From: Aspidiotus rigidus
Lineage: Eukaryota > Arthropoda > Insecta > Hemiptera > Diaspididae
DNA length: 64,000 bases
Reading direction: 5' to 3'
Assembly: GCA_035079385.1 (NCBI GenBank)
Contig: JAVHKY010000026.1
Coordinates: 992,001 to 1,056,000, forward strand
In this document: in pieces, positions 22,216 through 34,960 of the stretch
Position numbering within the stretch: the stretch's first letter is position 1
Layout of the letters: every line of letters starts with the position of its first letter
Notes under the pieces: model-generated
What the model was told of the DNA's origin: nothing
Database searches by the model: none
The model's input: only the letters and a program-made list of their open reading frames with translations
Program-made: the position numbers and the translations under genes

Positions 22216-24749
22216 AGCGACCCTACAATGTAGAATTGAAATTTGATGTAGATAATACTTTCAGTCGTCGTTTCTTGATTCCAATAAATCGGAGTATCAA
22301 TTGACTAATTTGGTGACACTCCTTCTTCTGCATCTTATCTTCTTTTTCGAATTAGAGCTCAATTTTCCTAGATGTTAACAATAAATCGATTTTTCCGTAA
22401 GCTCACAATATTTGAAAGCCTTTCAAGCTGACTAGACTGACAATGAAATTCAGGCTGTCCATTATGTACTAAATTTCATGATAAATATTTTTGTTTGTAA
22501 CTTTTTTTCATTCGAGCTCGATCGTTTTTTGATAATTGAAAAAAGTTGAAATGTTTTTCTCCGATGACAAATTTCAGGTGGAATATTTTCGTCCGAAACT
22601 TTTTTTTATTGGAGCCCAATTTTTCGAGATATTTGCAAAAAACAGATTTTGAGGGGCTAGAACGTGCCACAAAAAATTTAGCACAAGATGGTGGGGTGGA
22701 AGGTTTGAGATGTCATTCCAACCCGTCGTTGGATCGGAAAAAACCTCCTATGTGCCATTTTTTGAGAAATGCACTTTTTATATGGTTGGACGCGGAATTT
22801 CAAGGCGTATCGACTGGAAAAATCCCCTATATGCTAAGTTCAAAATTACGCCGGTAGGAGCGGTTTTGAATACCTCCTATGTGCAGAGCAAACCTCTTAT
22901 GTGCAATATTTAGGGCCAGGAATTCCTCCTATGTGCATTTATCGCCCAATACCACCGTATTTTAGAGAATTTTGAAAATTTTTTGTTACTACTGTACCAA
23001 AGAAGCTTTTCCACATTTAATGAGACGTTTCCGAAGTATTCCGGCCTCCTTTTCACAAAATAATCAGTTTTTTGCTTCTCCTGTAAAATTTTATTTTTGC
23101 CACATAGGAGGTTTTTTCCGATCCAACGACGAAACACTAATTTTTTCCATTGAAAAGGAAAAATCCGATACAACACGAGATATTCGCCTTTTACCACTCA
23201 GTCAATCCGCCATTTTCAATTGCTACTCTTCTCAGATAAGTGTCAACCTTACTAATATATCTCGAAGTGACTCATTGTCCTCCCCAGTGATACCAAAACC
23301 ATTATTTTTCATTATGACGTATAGACTATTCCTCCTCCATGTCGGCCAACATTTCAAATTCTATTCAACACTTACAGGAAAATCATCGCGCATTGCGGAC
23401 AGAAATCAAAAACGAACCTGGCGTTTTTTTTTTCTTTTTTTTTTTATTGATTTACATCAGAAAGCTAATTTGACCTACATACCCGTTGCGAAAACTTATG
23501 TATACGTAATATTCATAAAAAGCTGCATTCAGTACCGAGCACTTGTCACGACGTGAGGCGAGACACACGCTCGAGCTCTCTCCGACAATTGCACGCAACA
23601 TCAATTTCATAAATTCACCCCTTTTTTTTCAGACGCCTTCCATGACTGACCTAGCACGATCACGCTATGATAGGGCATATTTTTTCGTTTCGCAGTGGCA
23701 AATAAACTTGTTGATGCACCGATCGAAGGACAGTACGTAATTATTGTCGACACGAGAAAGAAAGGGGAACCGTGATTACTCGTCCTTTTTCTAACCCTTG
23801 GATAAATTGTTGCCGGAAGCCGCGTTGTAGGTGTGTTTATTTAAAAACTTTCCCACGCGAGCCTACCAACCATCCGTCTTTTGCCACCAGACCGTACCAT
23901 CATTTTCCGGTCGAACGACCCTGATCGCAGCCTTGCTCAAAATAACGTACAGTTTTGACTTACACCGCGATTACGTAGCACTCCATTAACTGCCCTTCGA
24001 AGCAAATTATCGTTGCCACGTCATCCTTATTTCAGCTGTCTCGTTCTCCGCAGACGAAGATGGACACTCGCACTCGGAAGAAACGAACACGCGAATTCAA
24101 ACCCAAGAGACACCCTATCTTTTACACTGAAGGAGCTGGATTTGAAACAAATACACAGAAATCCGAACCACGAATTTCGAAAGGCGTTAATATTATGACA
24201 AAGGCATTGTGCGCGGAGCCAGTCGTCTCGCTGTAGCATTACTAATGTATTTCGAATCATATAATAATTGTCCCCCGTAATCTTTCGATTCAGTTTCTTC
24301 GTTAAGCCGAACGAAAGTCTCGAGGAAACCATTATCGTAACTTTCGAAGTCCTGACACTTGTAAAACTTCATATTATACGAGCTTCTCTGCCGTCTTTCA
24401 GATGAAATTAGAACTACCGACGTAATTTTCGAGTTGACTTTACTTCAGCATGCCTAATTCGATTACTACTTCGCAAATAAACTCTAAAGACATTATGCGT
24501 TTCCCGAATATTATCTTATTATCTTCCACGCGTCGAACTGAAACCTGGATGGAAAAGGCTGCGAGATTAGATCGCAACTTTTCTTCAGGTGCGAATTTCT
24601 GACTTACATAATTTTTACTCCATTTTATTCGAAGGGAACACGACTTCGATCGATTTGGAAGCCCATTTTGTTGTTATCTCTATACTCCAATTTAGGAACT
24701 TCATTTTCGAGTGTGAAAGTTATGTAAAGGCAGATGATTTATCGACGAG

Positions 24750-24783
<34 letters not shown>

Positions 24784-25400
24784 AGCACACTTTGTAAACA
24801 AACCGCCGAACATGGTGGCAAATAAAGGCAAAGGAGGGGCCGCGCCCTCTAGATTTATCGTGGCGGCAATTCGAGGAAGCTTGGGAAAAGAGTGGCGAAA
24901 GGGCAACAAGTTTTGTTCTCTGCATTTTTTGTGAAAAATAATTTGAAACGGTGAAATTACAATTGTTATGTTATGGTAGAAAAAACCATGATCACTTTTT
25001 TCTGCAGAACAAGTGGCGCTCCTAGCGGAACCTTTATCCGCGCCTGGCCGCCGAAGTAGAACACTAAATAGGGAGTGAAGACAAACGCCATTCTGGATCA
25101 CAAAAAAACCCTCCAAGGTACAGCGTGACTTGTGCGTACAGCCATAATATGCAGCTCAGACGCACTAGACGGCCTATTTTAACATTACATCTTATGGGGT
25201 TGACCCCTGTTTTTTGTGATTTCCAGAAAAATAATGCCTACAATGAAAAATTAGTGAGAATGAAATTTATTCCTTTTGTAATTTCCTATTTATCATACCA
25301 ATTTTACAATTTTTTTTTGAAAATATTCTCAGAATATTTTGTGGATAAAACCATTTGATAGGAAACTACAAGAGAAATGATTTCTGTTCTTATACTTTTT
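22216..25400. other. No gene recognised; one inverted repeat and homopolymers
   Basis: A 194-codon frame at 22972-23556 lacks any recognised motif and overlaps a repeat, so I do not call it. An A-run lies at 24752-24780. The 31-bp inverted repeat is listed separately. Confidence 0.45.
22724..23131. repeat. Perfect 31-bp inverted repeat with CCTCCTATGTGC motifs
   Basis: 22724-22754 is the exact reverse complement of 23101-23131. The spacer is 346 bases. CCTCCTATGTGC occurs in the left arm and again near 22873 and 22925, with a near copy CCTCTTATGTGC near 22893. It could be a MITE or a decayed foldback. Confidence 0.6.
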
Positions 25401-26789
25401 GCAATTAGGAATTAACCTTGTTGATAAACAGAATATGAAAAATCATGGTTTTCCATGTTGGAAAAGTGGATTACCTGGAGTTTTTACTATTTCCAGGGCA
25501 TCCCAGAAACTGGAGAATTTTTTGACTAGTTTTTTCAAACTCAGCGGACATGTTTTCATAAGAATTGAACGAATTGTTGAATGAAATACAGAAACTCACG
25601 ATTCTCCAGGGTGAAAAAGTGGATTTCCCCGATTTATTGTCATTTCCAGACCATTACAGCGGCTGGAGAATTTTTCGACTATTTTTTTCAAACTTGCATG
25701 GCGTACATGTTTACTTAAGAATTTACCTAATTGATGAACAAAATACCAAAAATCGCGGTCCTCCAGGGTAAAAAATTAGATGTTCTCGATTATCTGTCTT
25801 TTCCAGAAGGTTCCAGAGGCTGGAGAATTTTTTGACTATTTTTTTCGGAATTGTCCTAATTGATGAACGCAATACCAAAACTCACGGTCCTCCAGGGTAA
25901 AAAATTGGATGTTCTCAATTATTTGTCCTTTCCAGACCATTACAGCGGCTGGAGAATTTTTTTGACTATTTTTTTTTAAACTTGGCGTACATGTTTACTT
26001 AGGAATTGAACGAATTGATGAATGAAATACCAAAACTCACGGTCCTCCAGGGTGAAAAAGTGGATTTTCTCATTTTCTCACTTCTCTTCTATTTTCAGAC
26101 TGTTCCAGGGACTGGAGAATTTTTCAACTCTTTTTCTCAATCTAACGTACTCCACCTAATCGGTGGACGTGTTTACATAAGAATTGACCAAATCGATAAA
26201 CGAAATATTAAAAATATATTTTTGGTCTATCAACATTCCCATTTCATCCCACGGAGGAGTGCGTATTTTTCAGTTCAAATATTGACTATTGATTTCTCGC
26301 GGTCTATTGCGGTAGCAGTCGTAGTTCACCCCGCTATTCATAGAAAAATCACAGAAATTCATTAAATATTGATTTTTTTGGGAATGTTGCACCTCACCGA
26401 GGACTATGGTACTCATGTATGTTGTAGTAGAGGGTATGGCGCTTCAAATGAATGATTTTCCCCAGGTGCCTCCCCCCCGATTTTTTTTTTTATTCGAGTT
26501 TGAAGTTTTGTTATAGCTAGAAACTAGGGAAAATATGAATGTTTTTTTTTTGAAAAAAAAACCATGGATAAAGTTCCTGTATACTAAAATGTCCTCAAGT
26601 TTCATCGCTGTGCGACCATTATTGGCTGAGATATAACCATTTGGATTTTAGGCCTAAAAATCACTCTGCATCCCATGTGGGTGAGCGGATGGGTCCAATT
26701 TTTTCTCATTAGGGACAATATTTTGACGGACATTTGAAACATTTTCCAACCAAGGCCATTCCCCCCCCCCTCACCCGGCTAGAGCCTTT
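25400..26789 (-). mobile_element. Foldback-like repeat, second solo arm (reversed)
   Basis: It matches the right arm of the 52-57 kb palindrome, ending in the C-run and CCGGCTAGAGCCTTT. Tandem units of about 129-163 bp share CTGGAGAATTTTT (near 25510, 25663, 25820, 25949 and 26112). Open frames are accidental products of the repeat. No mate in inverted orientation lies nearby. Confidence 0.7.
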
Positions 26790-28065
26790 GCTACCAACTG
26801 CGCTGAAGGCGGGTACAAAGCACGAGTCCGTCATCGAGGTGTCTTTTAGTAGTTTCAGCGTTGGGGAGCACGAGTTTGCCGACTTTGCGTCCTAGCATGG
26901 GCGCCGCAAGCATAGCCGCCAAGGCGCGCCACAAGCGGCTAGTAAAGATCATATTTCATGTCTTATAGATGCTGTCATTTATGCTTGACAAAAAACGGGA
27001 ACTCTTCCCCGGTGCCTAATTAGATTAGGATGGGTCAGTTTTTTCAAAAAATCCCCCACTCCCCTCAAAGAAGTGGTTCCCTGTTGAAAAGGGAAAGATT
27101 TTTCCCGATTCCTAAGTAGTTTAGAGGGGCAGAACGGGGAGACGTCAAAATTTTCAAAAATACCCCCAATAGAACAGACTCCCTGTTGAAATTTGACTTT
27201 CGAACCACAAGTATGAGAAGAAGGAGGGTAAGGATAAGTTTTAAGCTCTAAATACCAATAGAAATTGACGAGGGGTACTTGGAATAATTTCACTGACGGT
27301 ATTATAGTGGTCGACTGTCAGAAAGTCGATATTTTTCTTCGGCAAACTAGGTTACCTTTCTTCGTTACATTTTGGAATTACAATTCCTCACCGATGAAGT
27401 CGAGAGTCATTCATAGAAAAACGCTCTGATCATGATGTACAAGAAGGATAGAATGATGATGTGGATTTTGGAAATTTTCATACATTGAGAACCATTTCGT
27501 TACTTTCCCGAGAGAAGTAGGCTCCACCAACTCTTACCCATGGCGTATAATTCTCCACGATTTCTTCACCGAGAATAAGTTTACATCATAAAACTTTTCC
27601 GTTCATTTTGTCGCGAGAGTATCGATTTACGAGAGACATTGCAACGGGGTAATAATCTCCAACTTTCGTAGCGTCGTGAATCACGCGCGACATTAGCTGC
27701 CAAATTTTCCGATCCCTCGTCAATGTCGTCGCGACAGTCGACGTGTATAACCCACGGTTGAAGAATCTTCCCTTCTCGGACGTGTATATATCCTTCGTTT
27801 CGATTTCCCTTCGCTCCGCACCACCTTTCTCGTCCGCATTAGCTCGTATTTTAATTACATCAAATGATTACGTCAGCGTCAGTTTGATTACGATTAATTA
27901 AAATTTATCGCTACCGGACGTCGAAGACAGAATTCGGTTCGGAGGTGGTGTTTGTACTTGTATATGCATCGTTCGGGAATATATTACTGTAAAATAGGAT
28001 AGAGCGTTTTACTGTGGTATTGTGCGTATTAAAACAACGACGGTGAATTTTGCTTGTTTGTGTAG
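26790..28065. other. Presumed tutl intron; short duplicated segment
   Basis: Two related segments near 27040-27090 and 27140-27190 each end in CCCTGTTGAAA, after a C-rich stretch. A GC-richer patch lies near 26800-26940. No exon was found. The segment from 27600 to 28065 leads into the Ig2 exon. Confidence 0.45.
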
Positions 28066-28347
28066 CGCCACCGCGGTTCGTGGTAACGCCGGAAGAAATA
28101 ATATACGTAAATCTGGGCGACGCTATTATACTGAATTGTCAGGCGGACGGTACACCATCTCCTGAAATCGTTTGGTTTAAGGATGAGCACCCGGTCGACC
28201 CGTCGCCGTCGGGCACGGTCGGCATATTCAACGACGGCACCGAGCTGCGAATATCGAGTATACATCACGAGGACATCGGGGATTATACTTGCATCGCGAG
28301 AAACGGCGAGGGCCAGATTAGTCATACGGCCAGGGTGATAATAGCCG
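28066..28347 (+). CDS. tutl: turtle (tutl), Ig domain 2 exon
   Basis: 94-codon-equivalent exon, phase 1 at both ends (acceptor TTTGTGTAG, donor CCG/GTAAGT). It encodes a complete Ig domain: PPRFVVTPEE, Cys in AIILNCQADG, the core Trp in IVWFKDE, and the second Cys in DIGDYTCIARN. Turtle is the insect IgSF9/Dasm1 receptor that acts at the neuronal surface in dendrite branching, axon targeting and tiling through homophilic adhesion. It is the first tutl exon found. By homology Ig1 and the signal peptide precede it and must lie upstream of the window or were missed. Borderless, the paralogue, is the alternative name. Confidence 0.85.
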
Positions 28348-28552
28348 GTAAGTGGAACTTAACTGAACCGCGTAAGTACGCGATTGTTCTGCGTACCGTA
28401 ACGGTCTGTATGTGCATAGCATTAAGTTGAAGCATTCGTACACTTTCCTCGGACGAGGAACGATTCGATTACGAAAATTTAGAAAGGCTTTATCGAAGCG
28501 CAATTAATTCGCGATTAATTAACGTACCCGGTGTTTGTACATTGCGTTTTAG

Positions 28553-28840
28553 GCGCGGCTGTGATTATGTTGCCGCCCTCCAATCAAACGAAACAGGAAG
28601 GCGAAAAGTTGGAGTTTCCTTGCGGCGCTAAAGCTTTACCGGGCAATGTTACCATTAACTGGTCGAAGGACGGGCAACCGGTGCGTCAGGTTACCAGTTT
28701 GGAGACGCGACTGAATTTCAAGCGGGACGGTACGCTGGTGATAAATCCGGTGAGCAGCGACGATTCCGGCTACTACAAGTGTGAAGTGAGCAACGGTATC
28801 GGCGAGCCACAGATCGCGTCCGCGTATCTGAACGTTGAGT
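28553..28840 (+). CDS. tutl: turtle (tutl), Ig domain 3 exon
   Basis: 96-codon-equivalent exon, phase 1 to 1, after a 205-base intron. It starts GAAVIMLPPSNQTKQEGE and holds a full Ig fold: Cys in LEFPCGAKA, Trp in TINWSKDG, LVINPVSSDDSGYY and Cys in KCEVSNGIG. The sequence pattern is the one known from insect Turtle. One Ig domain per symmetric exon would permit exon skipping in frame. Donor T/GTAAGT at 28841. Confidence 0.88.
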
Positions 28841-29164
28841 GTAAGTACTTTTTCAACTTATGATTTAATACAATTCCTACAACTTGTTAGGATTTATCAC
28901 CATCATCTCGCAGGCCGTAGACTAGACCTTCAAGTCAACCGCGGCCCGGAATCCAGAGAAATGGGACTGGTATTGAGGTGAACGATAGTGTTTGCTTTGC
29001 AGAGAGAAGTGAAAGCATTGAATTGAAGAATTGGTTGAGTGAAAGCCCTCCACAACGAGGGAAGATGAAAGTGAATCAGTTGAGAGTAAAAATTCAAGCT
29101 GCGCTTTCCGCATTAGCCCTGCCCTAAGTCTAGCCGACGAATCAGGTTATCCACCTCTACATTT

Positions 29165-30210
29165 TTGTCAACTCGACCTAAACTGGCTGTCTTACAACTT
29201 CCTCAAACCGCAGTTCACAATATACTTTTCAATTCCACACCAAATCGTCCTACTTATCGCAATACTCTCAACAACATTTTTTCAACCACTCCCTTCCCAA
29301 GAAAATTCACTTCCATTGCCTTATCCAATAAACAAACTATATCAACTACCCAAAAAATTTACTAACCCCGCAATTTACCGCTCCCACTTTCCAGAAATAC
29401 TTGACTCTTCCTGATGGGTCAAAAATCGAAAACCACACGTCGGTTTTGCGGGAAATTTTTTCACTTCGATGCCACAACTCCGTATCAATTTACAGAGCCG
29501 AAGTCCAAGCCAGCTTTCATTGCTTAGACAATACTAACCCTTTCTTCACTTTTTTGATCGCCGACAATTTACAATTTTATACATTCCACACACCCACTTA
29601 TCTCACGCATCCATTCCTCATCCATTCATCAAGCCATAACTTTCATCTGGGTCCCCAGCCATATGGGGAACCAAACTAATGAGAAAGTCTATTTTGCCAC
29701 CAAAACTGCCACAAAATTTCCACAAATCAACTCCCGTGTCTTCTTCCCACTAAAAATGATCTTACCCACGCCATCCACCTCAAGGATAGACTGCAATTTT
29801 TTTTTAAAATTTTTTGGAAAAAAAATTTTTATATTTATATTAATACAAATTTTTATTTCTAATGATTAATAAATATTGTATTTTTTTATTTTAATATAAA
29901 ATGAATAATTTATTATTAAAATTTTGTAATTCTGGCAAAATCAAATCTCATCAAGCAAATTAGCCAAATTAGAAGGGCTTCATCAGCCCAAGAATTCCGC
30001 CGCCACAAAATTTACCTTGCACGTCTCCAAATCGGTCACACGCGACTCACACACGCTTACCTTCTTTCCAAGCTTTTCCCGCTCTCATACCGACATTGTA
30101 ACTTAGACACCTCACAGTCACCCACATTTTGCGTAACCTTTTTAAGCTCCTCCGCCACACCCATCAAATTTCACCCTCCATTGAAACCCACCCATCCAAA
30201 AAATCATATT
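29165..30210 (+). pseudogene. I/Jockey-type LINE fragment (RNase H and C-terminus)
   Basis: Frames carry DGSK, YRAEVQA or FTEPKSKPAF, then FIWVPSHMGNQTNEK, the familiar RNase H WVPSH-GNEKAD motif. Near 30010-30060 follows RLQIGHTRLTHAYLLSK, the conserved C-terminal segment of these LINEs. An AT-rich piece at about 29790-29935 interrupts it. Stops and frameshifts are frequent. It sits in the tutl intron on the sense strand. Confidence 0.75.
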
Positions 30211-30950
30211 TCACCTAAAAGTATTCAATATTATATTATTAATAGAAAGATTAAATATTAATCATTTCAAGTTATTTAAATTAAATAAACTTGAACTCTT
30301 AATAAATATAAATAAAAATAAATTATTAATATAAATAATTAATGTAGGAATTTTATAAATTAAATTTAAATAAATGAATACATTCCAAGAAATATTTTTT
30401 TGAATAATATTATTCAAATATTTATTGGATATAAATTAATTTTTATTATTAATAAAATAAATGAACAAATAATTATTAATTTACCATTGAAAATAAAAGA
30501 ATTATTTATAATTATAATGAATAAAAAATTTATTGAAAGAATTATTTGTTAAATAAAAAATTTGATTGTATTCTTTAATATTTTAATTAATAGTAAAAGA
30601 ATTAATAAAATATAAATTTCTATAAAAATTCAAATTAATAATCAATTATTTGAATTAGTAATAAAACTAAATTTAATAAATAAATTTGGATTGTTAATCA
30701 AAATTTTTAACTTTTCTATGAATTATTAACAACAATTTAAATTTAATTGATTGAAAAATATAATTTTGAGGAAATTAATTCATAATTAATTTTAAAAATC
30801 AATACTTCATATTTAAGTTACTTTGAAAAAAAAAAATTAATTAGTAATAATAAATAAATAATATTAATATAATAATTATATCTAAATGATAGTTAATTTT
30901 ATCAAATTTTATATTCAATTATTTACATAAATATTTATAATTAATAAATT
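30211..30950. other. Extremely AT-rich tract
   Basis: About 740 bases of roughly 85-90 percent A+T directly after the LINE fragment. No tandem period is visible and there are no long frames. It could be LINE tail expansion, an organelle- or symbiont-derived piece, or simple intron decay. Confidence 0.5.
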
Positions 30951-31841
30951 CCGAGTGCACTTCTTCTTTTTTGAACATGGGCCTCCTCCATGATTTTCCC
31001 TTTTTCCCTGTCTCATAGGCGGTTTTTCTCTTCTCCAATATTCGTACGGTCAAAAAAATGAAAAATAAGGAGATTAAGATGAGACAAGAATGTATAGCGT
31101 TTAGTTTTTGCGGTGAAAATGGAGGCGGAATTTCTTAATCGGTGATTGGTTATGAATACTTATGACACCTTGGATCGAGTATGCGTATCCAGTTTTGGGT
31201 TCAAATTTCGATTGGTCGGTCAAGCAGAGATGGGTCAAAAATTCGGTAGAGACAGTATTTCTGATGAGTTTTCAGCATGATAGTGTTGTGCGTTTTGGAA
31301 GCTAGATCGAGTGGGATATCTGGAGATGAGGTTAGTGATTGAGGAGAAGATGATATGATGAAGGTAAAAGTTTCAATCTGAAATATTCACGTAGTTGTGA
31401 TCTTCCTGAGTTTTTGATATGCGAGAAAGGAAGATGTTACATACTTACAGAAATGAGGGTTAGGCATCCATATAATTATACATTATTTTATTGTTGGTAT
31501 TCCATCATGCCGCCAGTTCGACGAATCGGATTGATCGTGTGAATGGGGCTCAACTTTTATGTACTTCTTAGTATTGTTAAATCGAAAATCAAAACGAAGG
31601 AGGTGTTCGTCTGAAAATGTATTCTGGGAATCCGATGAAAAAATTGACTCGTGAAGAAATAAAATATTCAATTGGATTATAAGTAGACCCAGCTTTTAGT
31701 TGGAAATCGTGTTGATCGAAGAAAACACGATCTAAGAAGAAGTAGAGAGGAAATTCTTGAGACACTTACGATACTTTATTACCTTAAAGTACGTACAAAT
31801 ACGTACTCGTACCTAATTACATTTTTTGTTTTATTTTCCAG
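30951..31841. other. tutl intron, nothing else recognised
   Basis: No gene, RNA or clear repeat was seen. The end is the acceptor TTATTTTCCAG of the Ig4 exon. Confidence 0.5.
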
Positions 31842-32032
31842 ATCCAGCAAAAGTGACCTACACGCCAACTATCCAGTATTTACCTTTCAGACTGGGTGGT
31901 GTCGTTCAATGCTACATAAAGGCGAACCCTCCGCTTCAGTATGTTACTTGGACGAAGGATAAACGACTGCTGGATCCGTATCAAACTAAAGAGATTATTG
32001 TGATGAATAATGGGTCGTTACTTTTTACTAGG
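31842..32032 (+). CDS. tutl: turtle (tutl), Ig domain 4, first exon
   Basis: 191-base exon, phase 1 in, phase 0 out. The split codon gives Tyr, then PAKVTYTPTIQYLPFRLGG, Cys in VVQCYIKANPP, Trp in YVTWTKDKRLLDPY and NGSLLFTR. These phrases are close to insect Turtle Ig4. The donor AGG/GTAAAG is weaker than the others. The domain is completed by the exon at 36795, 4.8 kb away. Confidence 0.9.
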
Positions 32033-33159
32033 GTAAAGAGAATGTTTATCATTTCGCTTAGAACTTAATACGTATTTTGTAGGATATTCAGACTTTTTCA
32101 TCGTCACTTATCGTTGAAAGAAATCTCTCGTAATAGATTAGGTGTACCAGAAAGGTACGAGATACTATCTGATGGATGTGAAGTATCGTATAACGTCTAC
32201 TTTTTAGAGGATATAAAATATTTCATCTTATGTAGACGTTCGAAGAATCAATTACGTGTGTGAATTTTCCAGTACCGTATTTAAAAAGATTTGTGCAAAA
32301 ATTAGGCGAAGATGCTTTGAATGAATTTTGAAACTGCAATTCTCGACCATGAAATCTCGTATTTTTCTACTTAAATGGACTGTGTAGAAGCTATGAAAGT
32401 AACAATACTATTTAAATGATCAGAAAACCGATGTTATCATTAGAAACTACATTCTTTTGACCATATTTCTGGTGTTGGGTGACTTTCATCATATAAATAA
32501 TCGCTTTAATTAATCCGAGATTCTGAGAGGTGTCACTTTCTGATTTTGTTACGTCTCAATTTTCTTCTCGGAATCCAAGTTTTATTATTCTTTATTTCAT
32601 GGCTTGTCATTATATAGATAAGTGTAAATTCGGATGAAACAATTTTTTTTTTATGGGTTGAAATTTTGACGATGAGTAAATGGCGTGATGTAGTATCACG
32701 AAATAGTTTTGTCAAGAGATATGTACGCTTCATAATTTGTTCGATAAGTGTTTTTATTCATCTTCATTCCGGGTTAATCGTCGAGAATAGTTTCCAAAGG
32801 TTCTCATCTGCTAATCTTCAAATTGTAAAATTACTTCTGATTGATAAAGGGAAAAACTTTCTTTTTCTGGCATTATTTGATGTAGAAATTCATAGATCTT
32901 TAATTTATACTTCTCTTTAATCCTGAATTCGATGGCGCCACACACTCAGCTCGTGAAAACGTGAGTTGCTGATAGCGATTATGAAGTCATGTATTATTTA
33001 ACCGATCTCACGAGGCATCATAATACTTGTATTACTTTTCAGAATCCAAAAATGAACTTTGCTCTCGCCATGTTAATAAATTTGTTGTGGAGTTAAAAAT
33101 CATGAAAATTACTCGTATATAAAATCGTGGGCATGAGGTATTACATATTTACTTTCAAA
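32033..33159. other. tutl intron, nothing recognised
   Basis: Unique-looking AT-rich intron sequence without motifs I can name. Confidence 0.5.
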
Positions 33160-33808
33160 AGTTGTAGAAAATGAAACATTTTTTGAAACAGTGAGGCAGA
33201 AACTAGTGTACGAATATTTTCAACTGATTTTTAGCTTCGTGAACCTATGAACATTGCTAAGTTAAAGATATTTTAACTTATCGTTAATACATTGACTTTT
33301 TTTTTTTTTTTTCTCTTACGATAATACTCGAAAGCAGAAATTGAAAAGTTTGGAAGAATTATAGGCAGTTAGAAAACACTGTTCTTGTTAGAAAGCTGCC
33401 TACTTCTGAATAAGAATCTGGTGGATACTTCGTGTTATAAATAACAATCTGTTATAAAATCGATATTTTATATTGTTTTCAAGAATTATATTATGTCTCC
33501 TAAATTTTTTTTTCGATATTGTATCAAATGTTTACATCTATTGAGTATTTTGCGGAATTAGGAACTTGATTTATGGTAGCTTGGTAGTGCCACCAACACC
33601 TCTTTCTCTCTTTGCGATCGAAAGGTATCTAGTCGATGATTTTAGGCTCGCTGCATTTTGATTGACGGAGTCACCAAGTCCGATTTTTATTTTGTCTTTA
33701 CGATTTGACTGAGTGAATTCAACTCAGTTTCAGTACTTATAATATTTAATCTCAACAAGTTTGAAGATCTCGTAGTTGCGGATTTCGACCTAAAATAATT
33801 GTAAAATC

Positions 33809-33842
<34 letters not shown>

Positions 33843-34960
33843 CGAGGAATCAAAATAGGATAACTTTGTAAGTCGGCAACGTCTCACGGTGTTCCAAATA
33901 GCCTACCTTTGGTATTAATTTGTAGACATTTCCTGAGTCGAATAAAAAGTCGATTTAAAGTGGTATTACAACTGATAATTGGCGCTTGCGGCGACAAAAA
34001 AATACCGTAGACTTGTGTACTTATCTTATTAATTCCTAATAAAAAAGAAAAAAAAAAATGGTAACCACTGTATTCTCCATTGGGCGAAAATTAATTTTTA
34101 AAACTTTTTTTGTCTCCTGAAAAATTTATTCAGCGAGCCTAAAATCATCGACTAGATAGCTTTCGATCGCAAAGAGAGAAAGAGGTGTTCTTGGCACTAC
34201 CAAGCTACCATAAATCAAATTCCTAATTCCGAAAAATAATCAATAAGACTCTCATACTTGGCGTTTGTTTACATTTTTCTTATTATACACATAGTCATAT
34301 TATCAAAATGAGAAAATTCATATTGAAAAATTGACAAAATTCTCGGAAGTTTTGGGCAAATTTTTATTTTTGTTTCTTTTACGGGATGGTAAAATGTAAA
34401 TATAATCCACAAAATTACAACAATTATTTGAAAATAAAAACTTGAATTTTTGTTTGACTACGAGTTTGATAAGAAATCAGGCAAACGCTTATACTTTCCG
34501 CATTAAGAACCCGAAGTGTGAAAGGCTTATAGATGTAAACAACCGATACAAGGTCGAAAAAAAAATTTAGAGACACATAATTCTCGAAAACAATCTAAAA
34601 TACCGATTTTATGACAGATTGTTACTTACGTATAACACGAGCGAAGTATCCACCAGATCCTAATTCAGGAGTAGGCAGGTTTCTAATTAGAATAATGTTT
34701 TCCGACTCCCTAAAATTCTTCCAAACTTTTTCAATTTCTGCATTATTCGATTTTGTCTTTTTTTTTTCTTTCGGGTGTTCTATGGTTAGTATCTACTAGT
34801 ATTATCGTAAAAAAAAAAAAAAAAAGAAAAAAAAAAAAAAAAAAAGTTAATGTATTCTTCAGGTTATAGATTCACAAAGCTAAGAATCAGTTTAAATTAT
34901 TCGTACACCAGTTTCTGCTTTATTGTTTCAAGAAAATTTTTCATTTTCTACAACTTCTTT
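33160..34960. repeat. Large imperfect inverted repeat in tutl intron
   Basis: The left arm, 33160-33655, pairs with 34132-34960. Matching phrases include GGTAGCTTGGTAGTGCCA with TGGCACTACCAAGCTACC, and TTTGCGATCGAAAG with CTTTCGATCGCAAA. The spacer is about 475 bases. The right arm carries an extra piece of about 270 bases (34254-34528). Long A/T homopolymers lie in each arm. No coding sequence. Confidence 0.75.

Noticed and set aside
22972..23556. 194-codon plus-strand frame
   Set aside because: No motif, begins inside the inverted repeat region, low-complexity Phe/Leu/Ile content expected of T-rich DNA.
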